From Otis tarda (Eukaryota > Chordata > Aves > Otidiformes > Otididae): a stretch of DNA of 64,000 nucleotides. Shown here piece by piece: positions 47,441 through 59,327 of the stretch. How positions within the stretch are numbered: position 1 is the stretch's first letter; every line of letters begins with the position of its first letter. The stretch is from assembly GCA_026413225.1 (NCBI GenBank), contig CM048552.1, forward strand, positions 206,225,553 to 206,289,552. The letters are read 5' to 3'. The notes under the pieces were generated by a model, which did not search any database, was not told the origin of the DNA, and saw nothing but the letters and a program-made list of their open reading frames with translations. Both the position numbers and the translations under genes were made by a program.

Positions 47441-50400
47441 ACAATAATTTGCTGATCAAATGAAGTTACCCTCTGTGTGTAGGATATAAATTCCCAAAGC
47501 CATAGTGAGTCCCAGGGCAAGATATTGGATTATTGTTCATTTTGTGTTGTAGTAAATGACATTTTCACCCCCTTAACCAAGTAATCACACACCCTTCACA
47601 GCATCTTTCCAATGACTTTTTGACATTCACTGAGAATGTGATAAACTTGGGACTAAAACTGGGATTTTTACATTACCTCTTAATTGCCAGGCTCATTAGA
47701 AAGAAAAGATGCTGACATTCAAAGTAGATATTCTACCTGTTTTACTGCTAGACAGGCTGATAGGAAGGTGTGTTGGAAGGAGTTAGGCCGTTAAATGGGA
47801 AAGCGCTAAACTGATCCTGGCCAAAACCGTGTAATGGACTGTGCTAAGAATTTATTTTTGGACCTGGATTATGTGGATAATTATGAGCAAAGGCTTGAGT
47901 TTATGCATGGGTCCTATTTAGTTTATTAGTATGGATAGAGACTCAGACACCATCTTATCCCACTGTGCAAGAACGTTTGTGTGAAAGACAGGCAACACTG
48001 CTAAAATGTGAGTTTATTTGCATTTAACACAGTGATGAAATACATGACTTTGTTTAGCTTTCCTGGAATAGTTACATAAAACTGGGATTTGTTTATGCAG
48101 TAACAGACACATTTTAAAAATTCTCCTTCCAGAAGAAAAGGTTTATTTTATTTTTGTCTTCAGAGCAGAAAGGAACGAGAGACAACTAAAATGTACAGAA
48201 ATGGGAAGCCTCTTTTCAAAGCTGCCAGAAATGCATGTCTATAACTTGTGAAATCCATATATTTAAACAGATGAACATATGTTTTACTTTCATGCAATAG
48301 AGGGAGAAGACACAAAACAGTCTTCTTACAACTTACTTAGTGTAAGAAGTAGAGGATTGCAATAAGAATGGTATACTAACATCTTAAAATTCTTAGACAT
48401 AGCTAAGACTTGACCTGATCTCTTCACTTTACCCTACACAGAAAAAAACCAGCTTTTGAAATGCTCCTTTTGTCTGCTCAATTTTATTTATCCCAGTGAA
48501 AAAATTCTTAGTGTAGCTGTAAAGAGCGCTACAAGATACAGACCCCAGAAAAGGGATTTGGGATGTTCAGAGGTCATTAGAAAAATAGCAGAGTACCTTA
48601 ACTCGCCTGTCAAGTTCAGGCGCAATATATTTTATTTTCCATCCCTCACCAACTGGCTGGTACAGACATCTCAGACTCTCCAGAGTCTGCACTCCTTCAC
48701 TAGCTATTTCAGTGCTGCATGCTAGGATCAGAGTTTCAATATAAATCACATTTGGAAATCAGATTTACTAAAGTTTGCAGGTGTTTGATACTGGGGCTTT
48801 GGGATGAATTTCTATTGAGGTACACAAACATTTGCATCTGGATTAGCATTTCCTGCATATTCCAGCAAAGCTTGAGGCATTACTCCTTCAATAGTAGAAA
48901 GAGATTGCAATGAAATTCTAAAAAGTCTTTCAGAATGCATTTCCACTTATCATATCTCTATGAGAAATACAGGGAGATGAGTTTAAGAACAGAGATGTGG
49001 AAAAAGATGAAATTCCCCGAGGTACCTATCAGGGAGTCAGTATGCATAACCAGTAGTGACTGGAGGTAGCTTACGGTATGCCTAAATCCTCCCCATGTAT
49101 AAGTTTAGGCCCTGATCAGACCCGAGGTCTCAAAAAGCAATCTAACTCACTTTAGTTAATCCTATAAGCAACTACGTTTATAAAGATTCTCCCTACTTAT
49201 TCTGAAACTTCTAACTTCAGCTGCCCACTGAAATGTAAAAGTGCCTGCCCTGGGAAGAAAGGTGAAAGTTTATATCCCTTCTATAAGCCTCTAAAAATCT
49301 TATTGCTTGCTGTTTTTCTGAGTTCACTGGGGTCACGCAGGTAGGCCAAATTCTACAGGATGAACAAGAACCCTCTAAGGTGGGATATCCCTTGGCTTTA
49401 GAAGACAGTGTGCTCTCTCTCGAGCAACATGAGTTCAGTTCGGTCAGGTCGAATGGAACTGAAATTACTGGACCTCTTGTTTCTCTTCTAACTACCTGAC
49501 TGTTATGGAAAAAGACTTGGCAGAATGGGGGTAAATTCCTACTACTTCCTATGTTTACAGCAGGAGAAGGATCCATGACCTAGGTAGCCTCAATGCTCTT
49601 CAGAAGTGTCTAAATTTACTCAAATACCTTATACATTTGGTATGGTATGGGATGAGTTGCCCATGGTGGTGCCAATCTCTTGCTGTCCATTAAAGCAATA
49701 TGTTTCAACTTGATATCTATATTTTGGACAATTAACATGAAGTGAGATGAATAATATCCCAGGAAACCATGACTGAATAATCCCTCTTATCGTGATACAG
49801 TTACACATTCGGGTTGAATGACTGTTCGCAAAAGCAATATTAGTTCTACAGCATCCTGACTTTTATGTGTTTGAATTCACAGTCCTAACATTTTCAGTAT
49901 GTATATTGCAGACATAGAGAGTTCCTCAGTTTCCTTTAGAAAACACCACATTAAAATGGCGTGCTGCTGAGGAGACAAATGGCTTTTTGAAAAGCTCTTG
50001 CTCAGCTCCTGCAGAAGGGTTGTGCCCAGTGTGCGGAACACCTAATGGTAGGCAGAAGCTGGGAGTGGTGGGAACACAGTCAGGGGAGTCACAGTCTGTG
50101 GAGAGTACATCTGCCAAACTGAAACAAAATCCAATTTGGAAATTTTTCAGACACAGAAACTCCTGGGCAGTTTGCTTGTTTGTTTCCTGCTTTTCATTTT
50201 AAGTAGAAGCAGCAAAATATGTATCTCTGATATTGGGACTTTTCCCCTCCTCTTCCTGCAAAATTTCAGATTCTTGATGCAATAAGTCAAAGTTCTAGAA
50301 CTTAGTGATCTGATCGCTAGATAAATGCAGTTATTTTTGTTTTAAGCATGGGGAAAATATACTTTCCACTTGGATATAGCTTGACTGTTTTGGTTAAAAA

Positions 50401-51922
50401 ATCAAAATTATTTAACCTGTGGTAGAATCTCAGTATGGAGATTTAAGCCTGTAGTGTTAAAATTTGGCAGTTAGAAGGCAATGAAACAGTCTCATGATGG
50501 AAACTGTGAAAGAAGTTTAATTCTGGACATAGTTGTTTGTGCTGCTTAATATCCAGCTTTGTTCTCCAATCATGAAGCACAGAGACATGGAGAGATGTGG
50601 TCCGCGGAGTGACTCGCTGTCTAAAACTCTGTAGACAGTCCTGCCTTTATGATTTTCACTTTTCCACACAGCATGAAAAATAACCCATTTTTAACATTTG
50701 AAATTACTTACATTGAATAAAACTCAGATAGTTTCCTGACCAAATATCAGCCACATACTCACATGTTTTGTTCTTCTTTTCCTGCATTTTTTATGTGGTA
50801 GTTTAAATGTAAGAACAAGCAGTAAATCCAATGAGAAAATTAAACATAATTAAAATTGGACAGATAGATCTAAGTAAAAATATTATCTCCTTTTTTTTTT
50901 TTTTTTATCGTGGCCCTTAAGGAAATACCATGAAGTTTTTTACTACTGTAACTAGAATCAGAATGAAAAATAGCCGTACTTGAGTTCCAGCAGCATCTTA
51001 CCTTGCTGTCAGAGAAAAGTCTACTCCTCCTGCCAAAGAAGACATCACACCTAGAGAAGATATATGAGTTCGTCTGTTTTGCAGGCTACTCTTCTAGGAA
51101 ATTCAGCTGAGATGGCTTTGTGGAATTGTTGTGCATGCAGAATTCACAGACAAATGCTGATTCTTCACAGATGTGTTCAAAAACATCTGGTCTCACTGTC
51201 AGAAATACCTACCACTTACAACTTGCTGTTAACGAGTGCTGAGGATGTTTAAGCTTGTAACTCAAGGCATTCGAAAACAAGCTTTGGTTTATCTGAAGGA
51301 ATGCAGAAAAGATATAAAATGAGAATGTGCTACTGAGTCTTCCTTAGTAAATGCTTTTCCATGCATGGAAGGGATCATGGTAGCATAAGTGAATAGTCAG
51401 GGAAGGACCTAACACTGTAGGAGAGGTATTACTGACAAGATAAAGCTAGAAATAAAAACAGAGACACCTGTCTTTAGGAACAAATGTCAGCAATAACCAG
51501 TCAGCAAAATCATATAAATGTGGTGGACAACTTAATCTGTGCCAAGGAACTTTAAAGATTAAATGAGGGCAACCTTGCCCTAATTTAAAAAAGGAGAAGC
51601 TACAATGGTAGACTCTCTTGGTCTTTTAGCAGCTCCAGTCCTGTCTGTAACTTCTGTGAAGGCTTGTCAATTTGCCAAACCTGTTAATCAATCATTTCAT
51701 TGTAGGGACTGCAATTGTAGGATTTGTTTAAAACAAATGCATAAATAAACGTATATGTAGGACATCACCTATGTGACGTGCTCAGAATTGTCTTGTCTGA
51801 AGCATGTTTGTGGTGTAAAAAAACCTTATCCTCTTTAAGGTCTATAAATATTCAGGGAGAATCCAGTGTGCTAGGTACAAATAACTTAGACATCAAGTTC
51901 CCTTGGCAACAAGAAATCACAC

Positions 51923-51977
51923 AGAGTTTGTATGTTCTCTTTGAAATCACATGAGATGCTAGGGAAGAGCAGCAGGG
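51923..51977 (+). repeat. Source-like copy of a 55-bp segment shared with 57806-57860
   Basis: It aligns without gaps to 57806-57860, with three mismatches in the first 16 bases and then 39 identical bases (51939-51977). Here it sits in ordinary noncoding DNA, whereas at 57806 it interrupts a CR1, so this is the likely donor. Confidence 0.88.
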
Positions 51978-52839
51978 ATTGGGACATTTTGAGGGGCTGC
52001 AGAGAAGATGATGTCTTAAGTGCTCTCTTCTGCCTGGTCTGTCCCAAGATGCCAGGTCTTAGCTGTTGGTGCTGAAATGAGAGATGTACACTACTAAGCC
52101 AGGCTAGCTAACTGAAAGGAGCAAAGTAGCATTCAGAACTAAACACAGCAATGGCTGCAGTGTCTGCTGGGAATCTGAGTTCAACCTGAAGTTCAAAAAA
52201 CTGAGCATACTTCACATTTCTGGTCTCATTTTCCTCACTTTATCACCTGTTTTTTTCTCTTACTATCAAACAAACAAGGGCTTGATGTCTCAACTTCTCA
52301 GTTTTCAAGGGCTGGCTGACCTGTTTTAACAGTGATTCAGGGATTGTTTTATTTTACCCTGGAGTCAGTTTTATCAGGCGTTCCTGATAACAAGCAACGA
52401 CCTGCTAATTTTTCTGCATTTTGAAAGAGAGAGTGGGTGAGATTGACCCAAAATATGGAAAATCTAGAGGGTGTTTTGATTTTCTTGACAATCTATGACC
52501 TGTGATCTTGACACATTGAAGGTCTGAGGCTTTTCTTTACATTTTAATTACAGGCTGTATGATTTATTCATCCATCAGCAACCCTGCAGCATAGCAACAC
52601 TTAATTGAACTTTACTGTTATTATAAAGATCCTTTGACTTTTCCCATCACTGTAATAAAAGTAACAATCAATTCATCACCACAGCAATCTTCTGGAGTAG
52701 TTTGTCTTTTCAACTTAGTTCTACATAAAGGAACAAATAGTTCTAGAAATGTGCATAGGCACAAATGTGCAAACTCTTACATAGGCACCTAACTCCTCCT
52801 GGAGGGAGGAAGGCAAGTAAATGCCATTCGGGATCTTTG

Positions 52840-52950
52840 GTTAGATAACTTGTCTGCAGTTACACAAGAAAGCTGTGGCAGAAACTGACCACTGAGCCCC
52901 GTCATCGTACACATAGAGCCTCACCCATTAGGCCATCATTTTGTGGCTGC
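52840..52950 (-). repeat. MIR-like SINE relic, minus strand
   Basis: The plus strand reads 'acttgtctgcagttacacaagaaagctgtggcagaaactga', then 'gagcc' and 'cccattaggccatcattttg'. This matches the reverse complement of a MIR-type element ('acttgcc..aggtcacacagcaagtctgtggcagagc..gaaccc..ccactaggccatact'). It ends about 10 bp before an old CR1 in the same orientation. Confidence 0.6.
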
Positions 52951-52959
52951 TTTCGACAG

Positions 52960-53490
52960 AATCATACAATTGATCCCGGTTAGAGGAGACTTTAGGAGAT
53001 CTCTAGGTCAAGCTTTTGCTCAATGCAGAGCAAGTTGCTCAGGGCTTTGTTCAGTCAGGTCCTGAAAACCTCCAAGGATGGAATGTCTCTGGACAGCCTC
53101 TTCAAAATGTTAGGTTCCCCCAAACCCTTCTCAGCTCCAGGCTGACCAAGCCCAGCTCCCCCAGCCTCTCCTCACAGGACACGTGCTCCAGCCCTCACCA
53201 TCTCAGTGGCCTCCCTTGAACCCCTTGAACTGAAGAGTTCACAAACATCTTTGTTGTACTGAAGAGCTGAAAACTGGATGGAGTATTATGGATGCAGTGT
53301 AACGAGTGCTGAGTAAAAGAAGAATCATCACTTCCCTCAGTCTAGTGGATACCCTCATATTAATACAGCTTAGTGTGTTGCCACCTTTCACAGCTAGCAG
53401 GGCATGCTCCTGACTCATGTTTAGCCTAGTGTCCATCAGGACCCCAGTGCCATTTTCAGCACAGCTGCTGCCTAGTAATGTGTTTAAAAG
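52960..53490 (-). mobile_element. Old CR1 LINE fragment, minus strand
   Basis: The 3' end is at the left ('agaatcatacaattg..cccggttagaggagac'). It is followed on the plus strand by the usual antisense CR1 order: 'tccaaggatggaatgtctctggacagcctc', 'aaacccttctcagctccaggctgacca', 'cctctcctcacaggacacgtgctccagccctcaccatct', and 'gcatgctcctgactcatgtttagcct..gtccatcaggaccccagtgcc'. Many small gaps and stops mean no usable RT frame. The right boundary is blurred by a short tandem repeat at 53493-53524. Confidence 0.85.
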
Positions 53491-53492
53491 GA

Positions 53493-53524
53493 CTGGTACC
53501 AGTGACCCCTGGTACCAGTGACCC
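53493..53524. repeat. Tandem duplication, 2 x 16 bp
   Basis: CTGGTACCAGTGACCC occurs at 53493-53508 and again at 53509-53524. A related 'gtgacccct' follows at about 53531. It lies at the edge of the old CR1. Confidence 0.88.
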
Positions 53525-54404
53525 CCTTTAGTGACCCCTGAGGGCACAGAGACCAGTCCAGAGAGTCCTCAGTGCAGCACTTAATTCACAGCAAAACTGT
53601 GCAAGGGTTGTTTTAATGTACTGTGTCTGGCGAGTAAGTCCCATCACCCAGAAGGGATGGGACTTGGGCTTACCATAAGAAATACTTACTTATTCTGGGC
53701 AGCAACCTCTTTATGCATCGTTCAGGTGTCTCTGTCTTTCTGTTTTGAAAGGGAAGAGAGTAATCACCAGCTGGATACATAAGCAACGATAGGAAGTGGA
53801 AAAACCACCCTATAATTTGCTTCATGGTGGAGAAGAAGGTCCAGACTAGTAAAATCAATGACTGGACTAAGCCAGTGTGCCTATCCAGTAATCCTTCCTT
53901 GTGTTTTCTGAATGATTTAGACTCTTGCATTTCACTGCAGGTGATCAGCTGGCAGGGTGGATCAAATCTGAATTTTTGATGCAGTTCCCTCCTTTCCCTC
54001 CATGGCCTCTCCATGGCTGGCTGCTCTTGTCAGCACACCCGTTTTGCAGGTGTGCCTGGAGGTGAATGGAGACCATCACTGAGGGAGCGCATAACCTTGT
54101 TTATGCTATAAATCAGTGGAGCTTGGCTGATCTGCTGTCAAATGCTGCTGGTAGCTGATGGCTCCAGTATACTGAGGTGAGCCTAATATCTTAATTCAGT
54201 GGCTGAGGAAGCATCTTGACCTTTTGTTGCTAACAAATTAGGTACCTGGTATACTAGGAGGTTTCCTTCAGTGCTATTATCTTCTTCTTTTTTCATTTTT
54301 CTTTTTTTTTTTTTTTTCCCTCTCCTGTTATTAATTCACATCTTGGAACTCTACATCTGAATGTTTCTCTTTATCTCTAAGACTTTCTGAATTAATTTCA
54401 GTAG
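53525..54404. other. Noncoding DNA, no gene seen
   Basis: The first ~100 bp may be further eroded CR1, because it contains a 'gtgacccctgagggcac' word. The rest shows no recognisable element. A T run lies near 54301-54317. Confidence 0.45.
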
Positions 54405-54585
54405 AACTGAGCTAGGACTCAGGACATGTGAGACTACTTTCTTTATAAGCTGACAATGGGCAAATCACTTCACATCCTCATACCTCAGTTTCTCAACTTG
54501 TAAAATGGTGCTTATAATTCTGACCCTCTTTAGAAGCATTTTGAAAGCTAATGGTGAAGTATGCTGTTATGGATCTGGGCACTAT
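54405..54585 (+). repeat. MIR/CORE-SINE relic (best preserved in window)
   Basis: Ordered matches to MIR-type SINEs: 'actgagctaggactcaggac' (head), 'gacaatgggcaaatcacttcaca' (core), 'cctcagtttctcaacttgtaaaatgg', 'ataattctgaccctctttagaagcattttgaa' and 'ggtgaagtatgctgttat' (tail). The full order of head, core and tail is kept over about 180 bp, so this is more secure than the other MIR calls here. Confidence 0.72.
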
Positions 54586-56973
54586 GCCTTGCTTTCAGTT
54601 CTTCAATTGAAATCAATTTTGACTTGTTTGTGGGTGATAAGAAAGCATCGGGGGAACTCATAAAGTCAATGTGTAAACTGGCAATGAATTTGAGATTCTC
54701 CTGGCAGCCTTTACGATGCCTGCCTGGGAATTCCTGCCAGAGAATATAAAGGTTTAGATGAAGTGCAGTTGTGACCATCCTGCAGGAAAGCAAGATGTGT
54801 GTACTGGGAATCAGCCAAAGGTTACTACCCACAGCTAATGCATTTAAGGAGATCTCTGCTTCAACTGAGGATTAAAAGCAGGTTTCTCTTCATTCAGTTT
54901 ATGAGAAAACAGAGGAAGAGTCCGCTATAAATGAAATCAGTTTCCTTCCCTAGATCTGTAGTAGTGGACAAGAGCATGTGGTTTCCCCTGGGTGAACTGA
55001 TTTCACTCCCTGGCTGATTACTTGGTCCTCTCAAGAATCTTTGTAAAAGCAGCTGTTAACTTTGTTTGCTTAAACTACAAGACAGTTAGACTAGACTACA
55101 AGACTCCAACCTATACCTGTCATTACTGATAATAGGTTCTCTCTAAGAAAGAGTGAATTCTCATTAATCATTGCAGTTTTACTTTAGAATAACTCTAGTG
55201 AAATCAATACATTGGTAAATTGATCCCATCTGCATTCTAAACCATGTCCCCTTGTGATTCTGAGCTGTCTGTTCCTATATTGTGATTTAGGGAGTGTGCT
55301 TATTGTATCTTGCTCAAAGCAACTAATGATTGGAATTATCCTTAATTTTCAGATACTCAGGCTTCTGAGAAAGATGGTATGTTTTTCAGAAAGTGTTGTA
55401 GAAAGCTGACATGCAAATTCTCATAAAAATATTTCTCCCATGTCAAAAAAAAAGGCTTTGCAAAAGTGACTAAAATTTTATACTCACTTTTTAATCCTTT
55501 GAATTGTAACGAAGGAATTTGAGTTTTCCTTAATTTCATGTTGAAAAGCAAAATAAAACAAAAAAAAAAAGTCCAGTTGTTAAAAAAGATTTCTAAATTC
55601 TTACTTGCCTTCCTGAGAATAAAATCAAATTAGAGAGAAAGGAGAAAAAGCTACAAAAAGAAAACGATATCTGAACGAAATAGGCCAGTGGTTCCCTTGA
55701 AAAGAAATAAACAATTGCAAAACTAAGTAAATGTTTTTTGCTTTTAGGAAAGTTTTAAAATATTTTTCATTAAGTATATTTTTTTCCTATGAAACTCAAA
55801 TATCTGGTTTCCCAACTAATCTTTTTCAAGGCACCCCAGCATTTGTATTTCAGTCTTAGACCAATATCTGTATAGTATTTTCCATGAAAGACTATATTTT
55901 TCATCAGTTAACTTTGAGAAGCAAAGCTCTTCCATTAATTTACTTCTCTCCTTTTACCTGTGTTAGCACTTAGGCTATCTCTAAAACTACCAGAAGTAAC
56001 TTTTTTTTTGACTGGAAAAGCATTTTCCTGTTAGTGAAGAGAGCTTGCCAAAAATTTTCCAGTTTACTAGAAGTTCAGAAGATGAGTTTTGTATAAGGTT
56101 TTTTTTTTCTTCTATTATTTTTAATTTTTACTTTCGCCTTTCCCAGATAAATAATGAGCTTTAATTATAACTTGGGACTGATTAGTGATATGACACCTGC
56201 TGAGAATGCTACAAACATTTTCAATACTGCATGTGGAGGATGAATCTAAAAGCTGAGCTATGTCAGTAGAGAGTGCCTGCCATCTCTGACTGACTTGTTG
56301 GGAAATCTGACAGTGATGCTGGTGCCTCCAGCTCCTGCTTTAAATGCTCTACAAAACGTGGAGAAGACATTGATTGTCACATTTACAAAATAAAGTATCC
56401 CACCATTATGCATGTTCGACAAGTAAAGAATACACTGGGAATAAAAACCCATGCTGGTATTTGAAATATAACAGGTTAGATCCTCAGCACCTGGCAATAG
56501 ACTTCAGTGAAGTTACACCCACTTGTACCCGCTTCTGGTTTTTTGCACTATACTACAGGTTTTATAGAAGGCGTCAGCTGTAAGCCTTCCTACTGTGTGC
56601 TTTTCATGGAGTTCACGAACTGGATCTTAAAAACTGTCATGCCAGATAAAGCCATTTGTCCTTCTAGAGCCATATCTTGTTTTTGACAAAGGTGAACACC
56701 CGGCTCTATGAAGTAAGATTCTCTAGTAAAATATCCGACCTATTATGGAATAATACACAAGGTGCAGGGACATTCCTTTTCTGACCATCACAGGTGACTT
56801 GTTTACATCTTGAAATACAAGCTTTTGTTATCTGTTTTATTATGTCCACTTTGATGGCAGTGCATATCATTATTAAGCACCAGCTTACCCAACCTCTTAA
56901 AAAATCTGGACATAATGCTTGACATCTACTGTGGCAGTAAATTCCAGAAGGAGGCTGCAAGCTGTATACAGTA
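54586..56973. other. Noncoding DNA, no gene seen
   Basis: AT-rich. A short piece near 56478-56530 ('gatcctcagcacctgg..acttcagtgaagttacacccacttgtaccc') resembles a dispersed amniote repeat with the theme 'gatcctcagctggtgtaa..ttcaatggagtta'. It is too short to assign. Confidence 0.45.
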
Positions 56974-57174
56974 TCAAAGAATCATGGAATAGTTTGAGTT
57001 GGAAGGGACCTTTAAAGGCCATCCAGTCCAACCCCCCCCTGCAAGGAGCAGGGACATCTCCAACCAGATCAGGTTGCTCAGAACCCCATCGAACCTGGCC
57101 TTGAATGTTTCCAAGGATGGAGCATCCACCACCTCTCGGGGCAACCTGTGCCAGTGTTCTACAACCCTCATTGT

Positions 57175-58376
57175 AAAAAATTTCTTTCTTGTAGGCCCCC
57201 TTGAGGTACTGGAAGACTGCTATAAGGTCTTCCCGGAGCCTCCTCTTCTCCAGGCTGAACAGCCCCAACTCTCTCAGCCTGTCCTCATATGAGAGGTGCT
57301 CCAGTCCTCTGATCATCTTGGTGGCCCTCCTCTGGACTTGCTCCAACAGGTCCATGTGCTTCTTATGTTGGGGCCTCCAGAGCTGGATGTAGGTGGGGTC
57401 TCAGCAGGGCAGAGTAGAGGGGCAGAATCACCTCCCTCGATCTGCTGACCACACTTCTTTTGATGAAGCCCAGGATACGGTTGGCCTTCTGGGCCGCAAG
57501 GGTGCCTTGCCAGCTCATGTTTAGCTTCTCATCCACCAGCATTCCCACGTCCTCCTCAGGGCAGGTCTCGGCCCATTCTCTGCCCAGTTTGTATTTGTGC
57601 CTGGGATTGCCTCGATCCATGTGCAGGACCTTGCACTTGACCTAGTTGAACTTCAGGACATTTGCACAGGCCCACCTCTCCAGCCTGTCCAGGTCCCTCT
57701 GGATGGCATCCGTTTCCTCCAGCGTGTCAACAGCAGCACACAGCTTGGTGTCATGGGGGAACTTGCTGAGGGTGCACTTGATCCCACTGTCCATGTTGCC
57801 GACAAAGAGTGTGTATGGTCACTTTGAAATCACATGAGATGCTAGGGAAGAGCAGCAGGGCCAGGCCAAACACCGACCCTTGAGGAACAGCACTCGTCAC
57901 TGGTCTCCACTTGCTCATCGAGCCATTGATCACAACCCTCTGAGTGCGACCATCAGGCCAATTCACTGAGTTGTTCATCCGTCAAACGCATGTCTCTCCA
58001 GTTTAGAGACTAGGATGTTGTGCAGGACAGTGTCAAATGCCTTGCACAAGTCCAGGTAGATGACATTAGTTGCTTGACCCTTGTCCACTGGTGCTGTAAC
58101 CTCGACATAGAAGGCCACCAAATTACTGAGGCATGATTTGCCCTTAGTGAAGCTGTGTTGACTGCCACCAGTCACTGCCTTATTTTCCATCTGCCTTAGC
58201 ATGGTTTCCAGAAGAATCTGCTCTATGACCTTGCCAGGCACAGAGATGAGACTGACCAGCCTGTAGTTCCCTGGGTCTTTCTTGTTTCCCTTTTTAAAAA
58301 TTAGGGTTATGTTTACCCTTTTCCAGTCAGCAGGAACCTCACCAGACTGCCATGACTTCTCAATCATGATGGACAA
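57175..58376 (-). pseudogene. CR1 RT pseudogene in several frames
   Basis: Broken RT remnants run N to C. '[29 protein letters not shown]' to '[15 protein letters not shown]' lies in 57975-58376. '[27 protein letters not shown]' follows, with the 55-bp insert just after it. 'GNPRHKYKLGREW' to '[17 protein letters not shown]' lies in 57363-57620, and '[27 protein letters not shown]' lies up to 57355. The FADD motif reads FPHD (antisense of 57749-57760), so the catalytic site is destroyed. The segment between 'YLKGAYKK' and 'FYNEG' is shortened by a deletion of roughly 30 codons. Confidence 0.88.
57806..57860 (+). repeat. Foreign 55-bp insert in CR1, copied from 51923-51977
   Basis: At this point a CR1 should read 'gacaaagatgttgaacagggcc' (antisense). 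Instead, about 7 CR1 bases are replaced by a segment matching 51923-51977 in the same orientation. The insert ends in CAGGG, which is also CR1 sequence at that point, so microhomology may have joined the right side. Confidence 0.88.
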
Positions 58377-58410
58377 TGGCTTGGCAACTTAATCCGCCAG
58401 TTCCCTCAGT

Positions 58411-59138
58411 GTAGTACTTACTCTTTTCGTTTCTTCTACATGGCCTGCCCTCTCATTTAATCCTCTGTCCTATTGTCTTTGTGTTACGTAACATAGTTAA
58501 AAGGAGAAACTGTATAGTCCCTATGACCTTCATAATCTGGATATCCTCCCTTCCCTTAGTTTCTTTCTCTCCAAGCAAATACATATAAGCCTTTCTGGTT
58601 TAATTAATCTCATCCCAAATATTTTTACTATTTTTATTACCCACACAGCTCTTTATGATCTTTACTGTTTGGTTTCTAATGGTTTAAGGCCCTGTGCGAT
58701 CAAAAGAGTAATCTCACCAGCTCAGCTGTCCTCAAAAATATTCGTTAGTCACTTTCTATCAGCTTTCAACTGCAATGCAGTTTTTCAGAGTTTTTACTTC
58801 CTTCGAAGGTTCTCAGCAAGTCTTCAGCAGTTTATTTGCAAAGAGGAATCTTGATGCTGTTCCCATCAGATGTGGTTCTCATCTTGTGGTTCTCATCTTG
58901 TTCTTTACAACACCTTTACTCAACAGCCAAGATAGGCAACCACAAAGGGAGGGAGCAGAAGGATAGCAGGGGCTATGGACAAACATAGAGGAGTCTCATA
59001 TATGAACCCAAACAGACAAACCCAGATGAGTCTGAGGTAATAAAGTGTCAAAAAGACTGATGAGAAATATCTTCGTTAGAACTTACAATTCTAAAAGCCC
59101 TTGCTTTCTTTGATGAAAATAACTTATTGAAGACATCC
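58411..59138. other. Noncoding DNA, no gene seen
   Basis: A short spacer between two CR1 copies. It holds a 2 x 14 bp duplication at 58870-58897. No gene or other element was recognised. Confidence 0.5.
58870..58897. repeat. Tandem duplication, 2 x 14 bp
   Basis: TGTGGTTCTCATCT is repeated exactly at 58870-58883 and 58884-58897, followed by a partial third unit. Confidence 0.88.
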
Positions 59139-59327
59139 TAACAGGATTGCACAGGCTGCCCAAGGAAGTGGTGGAGTCACCAGCCCTGGAGGTGTTAAAA
59201 AAACATGTAGACGTGGCACTTCAGGACATGGTTTAGTGGACATGGTGGTGTTAGTTTGACAGCTGGACTTGATGATCTTGGAGGTCTTTTCCAACCTTAA
59301 AGATTCTATGATTCTTTGATTCTAATA
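59139..59327 (+). mobile_element. CR1 LINE 3' end, plus strand
   Basis: The order is the CR1 3' pattern: 'ggattgcacaggctgcccaaggaagtggtggagtcacc', 'ggacttgatgatcttggaggtcttttccaacctta', then the tail 'attctatgattctttgattct'. Words such as 'cacttcaggacatggtttagtggacatggtggtgtt' differ from the nest copies, so it is a different CR1 subfamily. Only about 190 bp are present (5'-truncated). Confidence 0.9.

Larger units (their letters stand above)
45018..52839. other. Long noncoding stretch, no gene seen
   Basis: About 7.8 kb, mostly AT-rich, with no supported gene. A GC-richer patch at 47220-47440 is noted separately. A T18 run lies near 50885-50907. The segment 51923-51977 matches an insert in the CR1 at 57806-57860. 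Confidence 0.5.
56974..58410 (-). mobile_element. CR1 LINE fragment, minus strand, moderately diverged
   Basis: The 3' tail is at 56974 ('atcaaagaatcatgg' is antisense of ...ATTCTTTGAT). The RT region continues to 58410, where homology with the younger CR1s stops at 'ttccctcag'. Coverage is roughly the last 1.4 kb of the element. It belongs to the same broad CR1 lineage as the nest but differs at many sites, has an internal deletion near 57185 and carries a foreign 55-bp insert at 57806-57860. Confidence 0.93.

Noticed and set aside
56478-56530. Fragment of a second ancient amniote repeat
   Set aside because: It is only about 50 bp with several mismatches to the pattern I remember. It is mentioned in the stretch entry but not called.
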